A stretch of 64,000 bases of DNA from Streptomyces sp. WMMC940. GTDB lineage: Bacteria; Actinomycetota; Actinomycetes; Streptomycetales; Streptomycetaceae. The stretch lies in the NCBI RefSeq assembly GCF_027460265.1, contig NZ_JAPZBC010000001.1, positions 3,433,001 through 3,497,000 of the forward strand, read 5' to 3'. Positions 15,785 through 23,849 of the stretch are shown here, piece after piece; position 1 is the stretch's first letter; each line of letters starts with the position of its first letter. The notes beneath the pieces are model-generated. The model worked only from the letters and a program-made list of their open reading frames with translations. It was not told where the DNA came from and made no database searches. A program made the translations under genes and the position numbers.

Positions 15785-16566
15785 GAGGAACCGCCCTTCG
15801 CCGCCGTCTTCTTCCTCGCGGGCTTCCCGGCCGCCGCCTGCACCGCGTCCGCTTCCGGCTCCTGCTCCGGCTGGTGCTCCGCGTCCCGTTCCGCCCCCTG
15901 CCCCTGCCTCGGCCCTTGCTCCTTCTCCGGGACCTTCTCCTTGTCCGCCGGCACCGCCCCCGCCCCGGGGAACTCCAGCGCGGCGATGACCTCCGCGGGC
16001 GCGAGGGCCGGCAGCAGGCATCGCAGCATGTTCTCTATGCGTGCGGGCAGGTCGGCCCGGTCGGACGCGAGGCGGGACATGATCTGCGAACCGGTGTACG
16101 CGGCCACGATCACCTGTGGGTAGGCATCCTCGTCCACGTCCGGGTGGAGCTGGCCGAGTTCGCGTGCCTCGGCGAGATGGGCGCGGAACTGCTCGGCCCA
16201 CCAGTCGTAGATCGAGTAGTCGAGCAGGTTCACCTCGCTCTGCTCGACGGCGAGCCGCACACCGGCCCTGAACAGGACGTTGGACCGCATTTCCACGGCC
16301 AGGTACTGGCAGACGTCGACCAACTGCTGCAACCCCTTGTGGTCGACGGGCCAATGGAGTTCGGCGGCCTGTTCCACGATGACGGCCCGCGCCAGGTCCT
16401 CCTTCGACCGGAAGTGGAAGTACATGGCCCCGGTCGTGGTGCCGGCCTTCTGCAGGATCGCGTTCAGCCCCGCCCCGTGGTAGCCGGACTGGTCGAACAC
16501 CTCGGCTGCTGCCCGAATGAGCGCGAGACGGGTCCGTTCCGCGCGCTCCTGCCGTTGCCGTGCCAT
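15781..16566 (-). CDS. GBL receptor-type TetR regulator (ArpA/ScbR family), 261 aa
   Basis: HTH at about 10-55 (MARQRQERAERTRLALIRAA...GTTTGAMYFHFRSKEDLA), typical of ArpA, ScbR and BarA. The ligand domain includes YDWWAEQF, in the place of the ligand-contact Trp. Relatives usually end near 215-230 residues; here about 55 extra residues form a charged tail (Glu/Gln/Lys-rich, ending KPARKKTAAK) like a histone-H1-type DNA-contact tail. The ATG is 24 nt from the AT-rich operator at 16590-16615, and the gene is divergent from the AfsA gene. Autoregulation and control of AfsA are therefore likely. Confidence 0.88.
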   Translation of the reverse strand: MARQRQERAERTRLALIRAAAEVFDQSGYHGAGLNAILQKAGTTTGAMYFHFRSKEDLARAVIVEQAAELHWPVDHKGLQQLVDVCQYLAVEMRSNVLFRAGVRLAVEQSEVNLLDYSIYDWWAEQFRAHLAEARELGQLHPDVDEDAYPQVIVAAYTGSQIMSRLASDRADLPARIENMLRCLLPALAPAEVIAALEFPGAGAVPADKEKVPEKEQGPRQGQGAERDAEHQPEQEPEADAVQAAAGKPARKKTAAKGGSS

Positions 16567-16589
16567 CGGCGGACTCCCTAACCCGTAGA

Positions 16590-16615
16590 CAAACAAAAAG
16601 AACGACCTCTATTTT
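16590..16615. promoter_or_regulatory. Putative autoregulatory element between the receptor and AfsA-like genes
   Basis: On the minus strand it reads AAAATAGAG, CG, CT and TTTGTTT at the same spacing as the element at 4364-4389 (20 of 26 identical). It sits in the divergent control region, as receptor operators do in known GBL loci. Confidence 0.75.
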
Positions 16616-16705
16616 ATTCATGTCGGCGCCGCCCTGTCACTGCGGACGCCTTCGCTTCACCTGCGCGTGCCCATTGAGAGAGCCACCGCACCAGGGGGAC
16701 CCACC

Positions 16706-17644
16706 ATGTCCATCAGCCTTGCCCAGCACACTCTCGGAAGCCGTTTCGTGGCGGTTGAGACCGCTTTCACCCACAAGACGAACCCGGACGAAGTGCTGCT
16801 TCGCGACTGGCGCAGAACCGCGCCCGACGCCTACACCGCCACCGCGGTCTGGCCGACCGCGCACCCGTTCTACGCGGACCGCCTCGGCCTGCACGATCCG
16901 CTGCTGCTGAGCGAAACCGTCCGCCAGACGCTGCCGCTGCTGTCCCACGGCGCCTACGGGGTGTCGTTCGGCCACCAGTTGCTGTGGAAGGACTTCGGCT
17001 GGGAACTCGACCCGGCCGCCGCCCGCGCCGACGGCACTCCGGCCGCACTCCAACTGCACCTGAACTGCAACGATGTGACGTACCGACGAGGCCGCGCCGC
17101 GGCGATATCCCTGAGTGTCCACGTGGAGCGGGACGGCCGTCCGCTGGCCACCGCGCGCACGCGCTTCACCATTCAGGACCGCACCGTCTACAACCGGCTG
17201 CGCGGAAGCTACGCCGACGGCGCGGCGGCCACCGCACGCGCCGTACCGCTGCCGCCGCCGGCCGGACTCTCGGCGTTCGGCCGCGACCGCTTCGAGGACG
17301 TGGTCCTCGCCGCGACGGACCGGCCCGGCCGCTGGCAGTTGCGGGTCGACACGACCCACCCCGTCCTCTTCGACCACGTCGTCGACCATGTCCCGGGCAT
17401 GCTGCTCCTGGAGGCCGCCCGCCAGGCCGCCCTGGCCACGGCGCACCCGCAGCCGGTGTTCGTCACCGGCATGGACTCCGACTTCGTGAAGTACGCCGAG
17501 ATGGACGCCCCCTGCTGGCTGGAAGCCGAGCCGACGGCGGAGCCCGGCCGGGTCCGGGTCGGCGCGCACCAGCACGACCGGGAGATCTTCTCGGCCGTGG
17601 TCACGCTGGCCGCACCGCCCGCCCCCTTCTCCCGCACCGCCTGA
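16706..17644 (+). CDS. AfsA-like gamma-butyrolactone synthase, 312 aa
   Basis: AfsA/ScbA/BarX family. Two hot-dog-like A-factor repeats are visible: the first contains HKTNPDEVLLRDWRR and HPFYADR (residues about 22-55), the second HPVLFDHVVDHVPGMLLLEAARQAA (about 226-250). Such enzymes join a beta-ketoacyl-ACP to dihydroxyacetone phosphate to make the butenolide phosphate precursor of GBL or related autoregulators. Length is usual. The ATG has AGGGGG 5-10 nt upstream. It is divergent from its likely receptor, separated by the putative operator, so synthesis and sensing are linked. Confidence 0.9.
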   Translation: MSISLAQHTLGSRFVAVETAFTHKTNPDEVLLRDWRRTAPDAYTATAVWPTAHPFYADRLGLHDPLLLSETVRQTLPLLSHGAYGVSFGHQLLWKDFGWELDPAAARADGTPAALQLHLNCNDVTYRRGRAAAISLSVHVERDGRPLATARTRFTIQDRTVYNRLRGSYADGAAATARAVPLPPPAGLSAFGRDRFEDVVLAATDRPGRWQLRVDTTHPVLFDHVVDHVPGMLLLEAARQAALATAHPQPVFVTGMDSDFVKYAEMDAPCWLEAEPTAEPGRVRVGAHQHDREIFSAVVTLAAPPAPFSRTA

Positions 17645-17696
17645 CGTGCGCGCCCGCCGCCCGCACCGCCGGGGCACGGCCCGTGCGCGGGACTCG

Positions 17697-17715
17697 GTCC
17701 GCCGCGGCGGCGGCG
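17697..17715. terminator. Hairpin between convergent AfsA-like and LysR genes
   Basis: GTCCGCCG-CGG-CGGCGGAC forms an 8-bp perfect stem with a 3-nt loop about 50 nt after each gene's stop. It could serve both directions. In DNA this GC-rich, short stems are common, so support is moderate. Confidence 0.42.
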
Positions 17716-17760
17716 GACGGGTCGGGCGGCAGACCGGTCGGGCCCGGCGCTCGGGTCGGG

Positions 17761-18678
17761 CTACCCCACGGACAGGCCGGTCCCCGCGGACGGGTCGGCG
17801 GCGGCCCGCAGCGCGTCCAACAGCCCCCGCAGCGCGGGCTGTTCGAGTGCGGTCTCCCGCACAACGGCCGAGATGACCCGGAGCGGCTCGGGGTTGCGGA
17901 CCGGGCGCACGACGACACCCGGATGCCGGTTGCGGAGTCCCAGCCTCGGCATCAGACCGACTCCGAGCCCGGCCGCGACGAACCCCTGAGCGGTGGCGTA
18001 GTCCTCGCTCCGGATCACGAAGTCCGGGCTGAAGCCCGCTGCCGCGCAGGAGTCGATCACCGGCTCCAGGCACGGCCCGGGCGGCTCACTGCCGACCCAC
18101 TGTTCACCGGAGAGCTCGTGCAGGTCGACGACCTCCCTGGCGGCAAGCACGTGACCGAGCGGCAGGACGGCGTCGTACGGATCGTCGAGGAGGTGGACGA
18201 CCCGGAAGCCGGGGCCGACACGGTCCCGCGCCTGCACGACGACGGCCAGGTCGGTCCGGCCCGGCGCCACATCGTGGAACGGCTCGTCCACGTCGTTGAG
18301 TTCGAGGTCGATACGGACGCCGGGATGCTCCGCCCGGACCCCGGCCAGGGCGGGCGCCACCAGCGTGGAACCGGCCGTGGCGAAGTAGCGGACCGCCAGA
18401 CGGCCGGTCCGCCCGGCCCGGAGATCGGCGAGCGCCGTCTCGGCCTGGGAGACCGCCGCACCGATCAGGGCCGCGTGCTCGGTCAGCAGCAGCCCCGCGG
18501 CCGTGGGGCGCACCCCCCGGCCGACCCGTTCGAGCAGGGGGGTGCCGGCCTGCTTCTCCAGGGCCGCCACCTGCTGGCTGACGGCCGAGGGCGTGTAACC
18601 GAGATTGGCTGCGGCGGCGGTGACCGTGCCACTCGTGACCACCGCACGCAGGACTTGCAGTCGCCTCACGTCGAGCAT
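17761..18678 (-). CDS. LysR-family transcriptional regulator, 305 aa
   Basis: N-terminal winged HTH (MLDVRRLQVLRAVV...TPSAVSQQVAALEKQAGTPLLERVGRGVRPTAAG, residues 1-65), then a periplasmic-binding-protein-like effector domain. It is divergent from a DMT exporter and a cyclase-family gene, separated by 148 nt. The classical arrangement predicts that it activates that operon in response to a small molecule handled by it. The ATG is favoured over upstream starts because conservation begins exactly at MLDVRRL. Confidence 0.9.
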   Translation of the reverse strand: MLDVRRLQVLRAVVTSGTVTAAAANLGYTPSAVSQQVAALEKQAGTPLLERVGRGVRPTAAGLLLTEHAALIGAAVSQAETALADLRAGRTGRLAVRYFATAGSTLVAPALAGVRAEHPGVRIDLELNDVDEPFHDVAPGRTDLAVVVQARDRVGPGFRVVHLLDDPYDAVLPLGHVLAAREVVDLHELSGEQWVGSEPPGPCLEPVIDSCAAAGFSPDFVIRSEDYATAQGFVAAGLGVGLMPRLGLRNRHPGVVVRPVRNPEPLRVISAVVRETALEQPALRGLLDALRAAADPSAGTGLSVG

Positions 18679-18826
18679 GTAGCACAACTTAACAGAATGA
18701 GTAGAACCATTCGCTTGTCCGTAAGGCTCGACTGAGGCACCTTCGAGGAGCGGGCACCGCCCCGCACCACCCCGTGACAGCCGACCCCGTCCCGCAACGA
18801 CGGACGAACCCGGTGGAGGAAGCATC

Positions 18827-19876
18827 GTGAACAGCAGCGCACAGAGTCTCTGGGGCGGCTTGCGGGTTGCCGTGCTCGCCCTGCTCTGGGGTTCCACGTT
18901 CCTCTGGATCGAACTGGCACTGAGGGGGCTCTCACCGCTCCAGGTCACATTCGTCCGGTGCGGGCTGGGAGCCCTCGTCCTCGTGGTCGCCTGCTACACG
19001 ACGGGGCACCGGTTGCCCCGGGGCGCTGCCGTGTGGCGGCACATAGCGGTCGCGGCGTTCTTCTGCAACGCCCTCCCCTTCGCGCTGTTCAGCCTCGGTC
19101 AGCAGACCGTCGACTCCGGTCTCGCGGGCGTCCTCAACGCGACGACACCACTCTGGTCGATCGCCCTCGGTCTGGCCCTCGGCTCGGAGCGGGGAATCCA
19201 CCGGGTGCGGCTGACCGGTCTGCTGCTCGGCTTCGCGGGCACGATCGTCATCTTCGCCCCCTGGCAGACCACCGGCGACGCCGGCTGGGGCGCCCTCGCC
19301 ATCCTCGGCGCGGCCGCCAGTTACGCCGTCGCGTTCACCTATATGGGCCGCACGCTGGTCCGCAAGGGGACCCCGACCATCTCGCTCTCCGCGGCCCAAC
19401 TCCTCGCCGCGACCGGGCTTACCGCCGTCGCGATGCCCGTCGGCGGGCTGGAGCGGATCGACCCCAGCCTCACGGTGGTGACGGCCGCCGTCGCCCTCAG
19501 CGTCCTCTGCACCGCGATCACCTTCCATCTCACCTACCGGATCATCAACGACGAGGGGGCCACCAACGCCGCCGTGGTCGGCTATCTGCTGCCCGTCGTC
19601 TCCGTGCTGCTCGGCGCCGTCGTCCTCGGAGAGGACCTCGGTATGCGGGTGGTGCTGGGTATGGCCGTCGTCCTGCTGGGAGTCGGGATGACACGGCGGC
19701 CGGCCGCGGCGAACGCCGGGAAGCCGGCACGCGGGGAAGCGGACTCCGGGGAACCCGCCGCCGGCGAACCCGGTCCCGCGGGCGGCGCGGCGGTCTCCGG
19801 GGTCCCGGCGGGTGCCGCCGCCACCCCGGCGGCCCCTGTCGCGGCGGCCACCACCCCGCCGGAGCAAGCCCGATGA
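18827..19876 (+). CDS. EamA/DMT-superfamily transporter, 349 aa
   Basis: Ten hydrophobic helices in two EamA repeats (first LLWGSTFLWIELALRGLSP..., second AILGAAASYAVAFTYMGR...), as in RhaT/YdcZ-type metabolite exporters. The last 65 residues are a Gly/Ala/Pro/Glu-rich cytoplasmic tail beyond the normal family end. The GTG start has a GGAGGAA site 5 nt upstream. Its stop overlaps the cyclase gene as ATGA. The pair is divergent from the LysR regulator, suggesting induced export of an acid or amino acid. Confidence 0.87.
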   Translation: MNSSAQSLWGGLRVAVLALLWGSTFLWIELALRGLSPLQVTFVRCGLGALVLVVACYTTGHRLPRGAAVWRHIAVAAFFCNALPFALFSLGQQTVDSGLAGVLNATTPLWSIALGLALGSERGIHRVRLTGLLLGFAGTIVIFAPWQTTGDAGWGALAILGAAASYAVAFTYMGRTLVRKGTPTISLSAAQLLAATGLTAVAMPVGGLERIDPSLTVVTAAVALSVLCTAITFHLTYRIINDEGATNAAVVGYLLPVVSVLLGAVVLGEDLGMRVVLGMAVVLLGVGMTRRPAAANAGKPARGEADSGEPAAGEPGPAGGAAVSGVPAGAAATPAAPVAAATTPPEQAR

Positions 19877-20634
19877 GCGCCCGAGCGCCGGAGCACCGGC
19901 TGTGGTCGGCACACCGCGACCTGATCGAAACGGCGGTCCGCACCGACCTCACTCACCCCTTCCGGTCCGGGCAGCCGCACTTCCCGGGGTTCGGGGACGA
20001 GCGGCGCGAGACGGTGTTCAGCCTGGAAGGAGGCGACGGCTTCACCGTGCACCGCTACACACTGGTCGGCCAGTGGGGCACTCATGTCGACCCGCCGTCG
20101 CACTTCGTGGCCGGGGCCCGCACGTTGGACCGGATCCCGGTCGAGGAGATGATCCTGCCCCTGGTGGTGCTCGACGTGGCCGACCGCGTCCGCACCGACC
20201 CCGACACCACGCCCACCCTCGACGACGTGCGCTCCTGGGAGCGCAGGAACGGCCGCGTGCCGGCCGGGTCGTTCGTCGCCCTGCGCACGGGGTGGAGCCG
20301 GCGCTGGCCGGACCCCGTCGCCATGACCAACCGGGACGAGGACGGCGTCAGCCACACGCCGGGCTGGTCGGCAGAGGTCCTGCGGTACCTGTTCGAAGAG
20401 GTGGACGCCACCGCCATCGGACACGAGCAGTCGGACACCGACCCGGGCATCGCCGGCTCCGCGGGCGACTGCGCCCTGGAGGCGTACGTCCTGGGGCGTG
20501 ACCGCTGGCAGATCGAGCTGATGACCAACCTGGACCGGCTCCCGGAGGCGGGCGCCCTGATCGTCGCCACCTGGCCCCGGCCACTGGGCGGTTCGGGCTT
20601 CCCCGCACGGGCGTTCGCCCTCCATCACCCCTGA
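19873..20634 (+). CDS. Cyclase-family (kynurenine formamidase-like) hydrolase, 253 aa
   Basis: Metal-dependent cyclase/KynB superfamily. The signature HxGTHxDxPxH reads QWGTHVDPPSH at 67-77: the GTH, Asp and last His ligands (71, 73, 77) are present, while the first His is Gln67. HEQSDTDPG supplies the later His ligand region. Family members hydrolyse N-formylkynurenine, isatin or other amides/lactones. The Gln replacement may change metal number or substrate. It is coupled to the DMT exporter by ATGA overlap. Confidence 0.82.
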   Translation: MSARAPEHRLWSAHRDLIETAVRTDLTHPFRSGQPHFPGFGDERRETVFSLEGGDGFTVHRYTLVGQWGTHVDPPSHFVAGARTLDRIPVEEMILPLVVLDVADRVRTDPDTTPTLDDVRSWERRNGRVPAGSFVALRTGWSRRWPDPVAMTNRDEDGVSHTPGWSAEVLRYLFEEVDATAIGHEQSDTDPGIAGSAGDCALEAYVLGRDRWQIELMTNLDRLPEAGALIVATWPRPLGGSGFPARAFALHHP

Positions 20635-20979
20635 CCGCTGTCCCTCGCCACCGCTCCTGACACTGTCCGGCATCGCGTCGGGGGTCGGCAGAACCGCTGT
20701 TCCCACGGCTCGACGGCCGATTCTCCGGGGGCAGGCGACCGGTGCAGTACTGGTGGGGCCAGGTCGCAGTCCGGCGCTCCGCGTACTTCGCGGTGACCGG
20801 TTCGCCAGGCTCGTCCAACCCAGGATGTCGGCGAAGATCACAAAGCAGATCTCCATCCGGGAGAAGGACTCCCACCGCGTAACACGCAAGGGCATCGGCT
20901 GGCCCGGCAACGGCCACGCACATCGGCGGGCGGGCAGGGACGTCCGCACACCGTCGGCACGGCCGGGTACATTGCCGGG
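20635..20979. other. Gap of 345 nt with no recognised gene
   Basis: Base composition falls in the middle part (20810-20900) and no frame on either strand shows a family. A minus-strand frame stays open for over 100 codons here but lacks strong third-position GC and any recognised motif, so I do not call it. No clear terminator is visible after the cyclase gene. Confidence 0.4.
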
Positions 20980-21504
20980 ATGCCCACTGCGCGGGACCGC
21001 CGTCCTCTCTTGTTCCTCGATGTCGACGGGCCCCTCCTGCCGTTCGGTGCCGCACCCGGTGCGCACGAGGCCGGTGGTCAGGAACAGCGGCCGGTGGCGG
21101 CGGCCGGTTTGAATCCGCTGCTGGGCAGGCTCGATCCGGCGCTCGGACCCAGGCTGGCGGCCCTTCCCTGCGAACTGGTGTGGGCCACGACGTGGATGGA
21201 CGACGCCGACGAGTGCGTCGGGTCGCTGCTCGGGCTGCCCCGCCTCGACGTCGTGGACTGGCCGGGAACGCCGGAGCAGGAGAAACAGGATCGGCGGGCG
21301 GGGCTCCACTGGAAGACCCGGACGCTGCTCGACCGGGCCGGCGGACGCCCGTTCGTCGGGGTCGACGACGAGATCGGCGAGGCGGACAGGGCCTGGGTGG
21401 CCGCTCACCACGGGAACAGGGCTCTGCTCCATCGTGTCGATCCCCGTCGTGGCCTCCGGAACGACGACCTGGACGTCATCGAGGACTGGCTGCGCGGACA
21501 CTGA
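20980..21504 (+). CDS. HAD-like domain protein, 174 aa
   Basis: HAD-superfamily motif I is LFLDVDGPLLPFG with Asp14 and Asp16. The later VGVDDEIGEAD motif supplies the acidic motif IV, and VWATTWMDDAD contains the motif II Thr. Size and the WATTWMDDADE pattern are those of small HAD proteins annotated as secreted or cytosolic hypothetical proteins in Streptomyces. A phosphatase role is likely from the intact acids; the substrate is unknown. It stands alone. Confidence 0.8.
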   Translation: MPTARDRRPLLFLDVDGPLLPFGAAPGAHEAGGQEQRPVAAAGLNPLLGRLDPALGPRLAALPCELVWATTWMDDADECVGSLLGLPRLDVVDWPGTPEQEKQDRRAGLHWKTRTLLDRAGGRPFVGVDDEIGEADRAWVAAHHGNRALLHRVDPRRGLRNDDLDVIEDWLRGH

Positions 21505-21758
21505 GCGGCCGACACGCCGGGCGGCGACTGCGACGCGCGTGTCGCCACCCGTTCGCCGAGCCGTTTCGATATTCCGTCCTTGAGCCTATTGCGGGCGCCG
21601 CGACCTGTGGGAATGGCACGACATGAGGACGACGCGGAATCGTCGGGCCATTTCGCTGCAGTCGTTTGATCACAAGAACTGATTGCCTTTCCCCCTGAAG
21701 CGCGGCGTCCTCGTCGGGGCAACGAGTCCTGGCCCGCGCCACTCGGAGGGTGGTGAAA

Positions 21759-22253
21759 ATGCGTACCGCACGTCTTCTCGCCGGAAGTGCCCTGGCCCTG
21801 GCCGCACTCGGCATCCCGGCTCCCGCGGCAGTCGCCGAAGGGTCCGAGGTCACGGTCAGTCCCGAGGTGGGTTATCCCGGCTCGACCATCACCGTCAGTA
21901 CGTCCGGGGTCTGCGACCCGGCAGCGACCTACGCCAAGGGACAGGCGGAGATCGGAGGTCAGATCAATCTGACCGAGAGCGGCAACGAAGGGGAACTGGA
22001 AGGCACGTTCACCGTTCCCGACAACGCGAAGGAAGGCACGTACGACATCACGGTCAAGTGCCCTCCCGGGGTCCGGGTCGAGTCCGAGTTCGAGGTCGCC
22101 GGGCGCCCGGACGGTGCGGTGAGCGGTGGATTCGGCGGTGGCGGCGGGATGAACAGCACGGAGCTGGCCATCGGAGCCGCGCTCGTTCTCACCGCGACGG
22201 CGGGCGGCGTCCTGACGCTGCGGCGTCGTCACGGCAACGGTTCGGCGGCCTGA
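21759..22253 (+). CDS. Secreted, membrane-anchored protein beside a sortase, 164 aa
   Basis: A signal peptide (MRTARLLAGSALALAALGIP, cleavage likely after AVA around residue 27) precedes an Ig-like or beta-sandwich domain (SPEVGYPGSTITVS...EGTYDITVKC) with two Cys that may pair. A Gly-rich linker (GGFGGGGG), a C-terminal helix (ELAIGAALVLTATAGGVLTL) and RRRHG follow. That layout (linker, helix, positive tail) is that of a sorting signal, but no LPxTG or LAxTG is visible. The ATG is preferred for its GGAGGG site. It is followed 65 nt later by a class F sortase. Confidence 0.8.
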   Translation: MRTARLLAGSALALAALGIPAPAAVAEGSEVTVSPEVGYPGSTITVSTSGVCDPAATYAKGQAEIGGQINLTESGNEGELEGTFTVPDNAKEGTYDITVKCPPGVRVESEFEVAGRPDGAVSGGFGGGGGMNSTELAIGAALVLTATAGGVLTLRRRHGNGSAA

Positions 22254-22318
22254 GCGGCCCCCGGCACCGGCCGAAGGGACCCGCCACCTCCGTCACCGAG
22301 ACCGGAGCCCGGACCGCT

Positions 22319-23011
22319 ATGGGACGCAAGCACCCCTCCCCCTTCACGTCGATCAGGGTCTTCGGCGTCATGCTGCTGGTCGGCATCGGCTTGCTGATTC
22401 ACGGTCTGCGCGGCGAGACGGCTCCCCAGCCGTCCGCCGCCCAGGCCTTCACCGCACCGGTGCCGGGCCCGGCGGTCTCCCACGGGCCGGCCGTCCCGCC
22501 CCTTCTGGCCGTCCCGCCCGCCGCCAGGGCGGCCAAGGCGCCGCCCGGTGCCCGGCCTCGTTCCGTACCGGTGCGGCTGCGCATCCCCGCCATCCGTGTG
22601 GACACCCCGTTGATGAACCTCGCCCTGGACGAGAACGGCGCGCTGGAGGTGCCGCCGGTCGACAAGGCGCAGATCGCGGGCTGGTACTCCAGAGGGCCGG
22701 CACCGGGCGAGGTCGGAGCGGCCATCGTGGCCGGGCATGTCGACACCCCCACCGGCCGCGCCGTCTTCTACCGGCTGGGCGCGCTCACCAAGGGCAGCGC
22801 CATCCAGGTCACCCGGCTCGACGGGCGCACGGCGCACTTCTCCGTGGACGCCGTCGAGGTGTACTCGAAGCACTCCTTCCCCAGCAAGAAGGTGTACGCC
22901 GGCACCACCGTCCCCCAGTTGCGGGTGATCACGTGCGGCGGGGGCTACACCAAGAAGACGGGCTACCTCGGCAATCTCGTCGTCTACGCGACGCTCAAGC
23001 GCATGGCCTAG
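22319..23011 (+). CDS. Class F sortase, 230 aa
   Basis: An N-terminal signal anchor (residues 11-30), a Pro/Ala-rich linker (35-80) and a sortase barrel with His140 (AGHVDTPTG) and Cys206 (VITCGGGY). The usual third catalytic residue, Arg shortly after the Cys, is not evident; the aligned site reads GYLGNLVVY. Class F sortases of actinobacteria often sit beside one small secreted protein, as here, and probably process or anchor it. The ATG start is clear and the two genes appear co-transcribed. Confidence 0.88.
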   Translation: MGRKHPSPFTSIRVFGVMLLVGIGLLIHGLRGETAPQPSAAQAFTAPVPGPAVSHGPAVPPLLAVPPAARAAKAPPGARPRSVPVRLRIPAIRVDTPLMNLALDENGALEVPPVDKAQIAGWYSRGPAPGEVGAAIVAGHVDTPTGRAVFYRLGALTKGSAIQVTRLDGRTAHFSVDAVEVYSKHSFPSKKVYAGTTVPQLRVITCGGGYTKKTGYLGNLVVYATLKRMA

Positions 23012-23103
23012 CCCTCCCACGCTCGACAGCCCGGCTGCCGTGGCCGTGGCCGAGGCCGCATGATGGAGTCCTCACGCCGCAGGACCGCACCGGAGGGGCC
23101 GCC

Positions 23104-23673
23104 GTGATCGTCGTGCCGATGACAGCCGCGCACGCGGAGGAGGTCCTCGCCGTCTACCGGCTCGGCATCGACGAGGGCGACGCGACCTTCGAGACCCGCG
23201 CTCCGTCCTGGGCCGAGTTCGACGCGGCGAAACTGACGGAGCATCGGTTCGTCGCCCTGGGGGATTCCGCGCCTGGGCCGGCCGCACCCCCGACACACCC
23301 GCGGTCCAGGGGCGCCGCGGACACCACGCAACTCACCGCCGACCGTGTCGGCCACGTGCTCGGCTGGGTCGCGGCGTCGACCGTCTCCGACCGCTGCGCC
23401 TACGCGGGAGTCGTCGAGCACTCGGTGTACGTCCACCCCGCCGCCCGCGGCCGGGGGGTGGCCCGTGCCCTGCTGCAGCGGCTCGTCGCCTCGACCGAGG
23501 CGGCCGGCGTCTGGACGATCCAGTCCGGCGTCTTCCCCGAGAACGGGGCCAGCCTCGCCCTCCACCGGAGCCTGGGCTTCCGGGTCATCGGCACCCGCGA
23601 ACGGATCGGCCGCCACCACGGCGTGTGGCGGGACGTGGTCCTTCTGGAACGCCGCAGTCCCGTCATCCCCTGA
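23104..23673 (+). CDS. GNAT N-acetyltransferase (phosphinothricin acetyltransferase-like), 189 aa
   Basis: GNAT fold of the Pat/MddA type: VYVHPAARGRGVARALLQRLV is the acetyl-CoA loop (RGRGVA), followed by GVFPENGASLALHRSLGFRVIGTRERIGRHHGVWRDVVLLER, the usual C-terminal block. An insert of about 35 residues (GDSAPGPAAPPTHPRSRGAAD...) interrupts the middle. The GTG start has GGAGGGG 7 nt before it. Such enzymes acetylate the amino group of phosphinothricin-like or Met-sulfone compounds; substrate not assignable here. Confidence 0.85.
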   Translation: MIVVPMTAAHAEEVLAVYRLGIDEGDATFETRAPSWAEFDAAKLTEHRFVALGDSAPGPAAPPTHPRSRGAADTTQLTADRVGHVLGWVAASTVSDRCAYAGVVEHSVYVHPAARGRGVARALLQRLVASTEAAGVWTIQSGVFPENGASLALHRSLGFRVIGTRERIGRHHGVWRDVVLLERRSPVIP

Positions 23674-23849
23674 TGGACGCGTCCGCAGCCGGTCGGGGGC
23701 GCGGGGCCCGCGGCGCAGCCCCTTCGCCCCCAGCGGGCGGTCGGCCTCACGCCGACCGGAAGGGGTTGGTGAGTACATGTCGCGGAGGTTGTCCACAGGC
23801 TGAGGGCGGGGCGAACGGATTGTGGGTGCGGCGGCGCAGAATGGTGGGC

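Noticed and set aside
20700..21055. Minus-strand frame with DGDLLCDLRRHPG-like residues
   Set aside because: It has weak coding bias, overlaps the HAD gene and gives no recognisable family.
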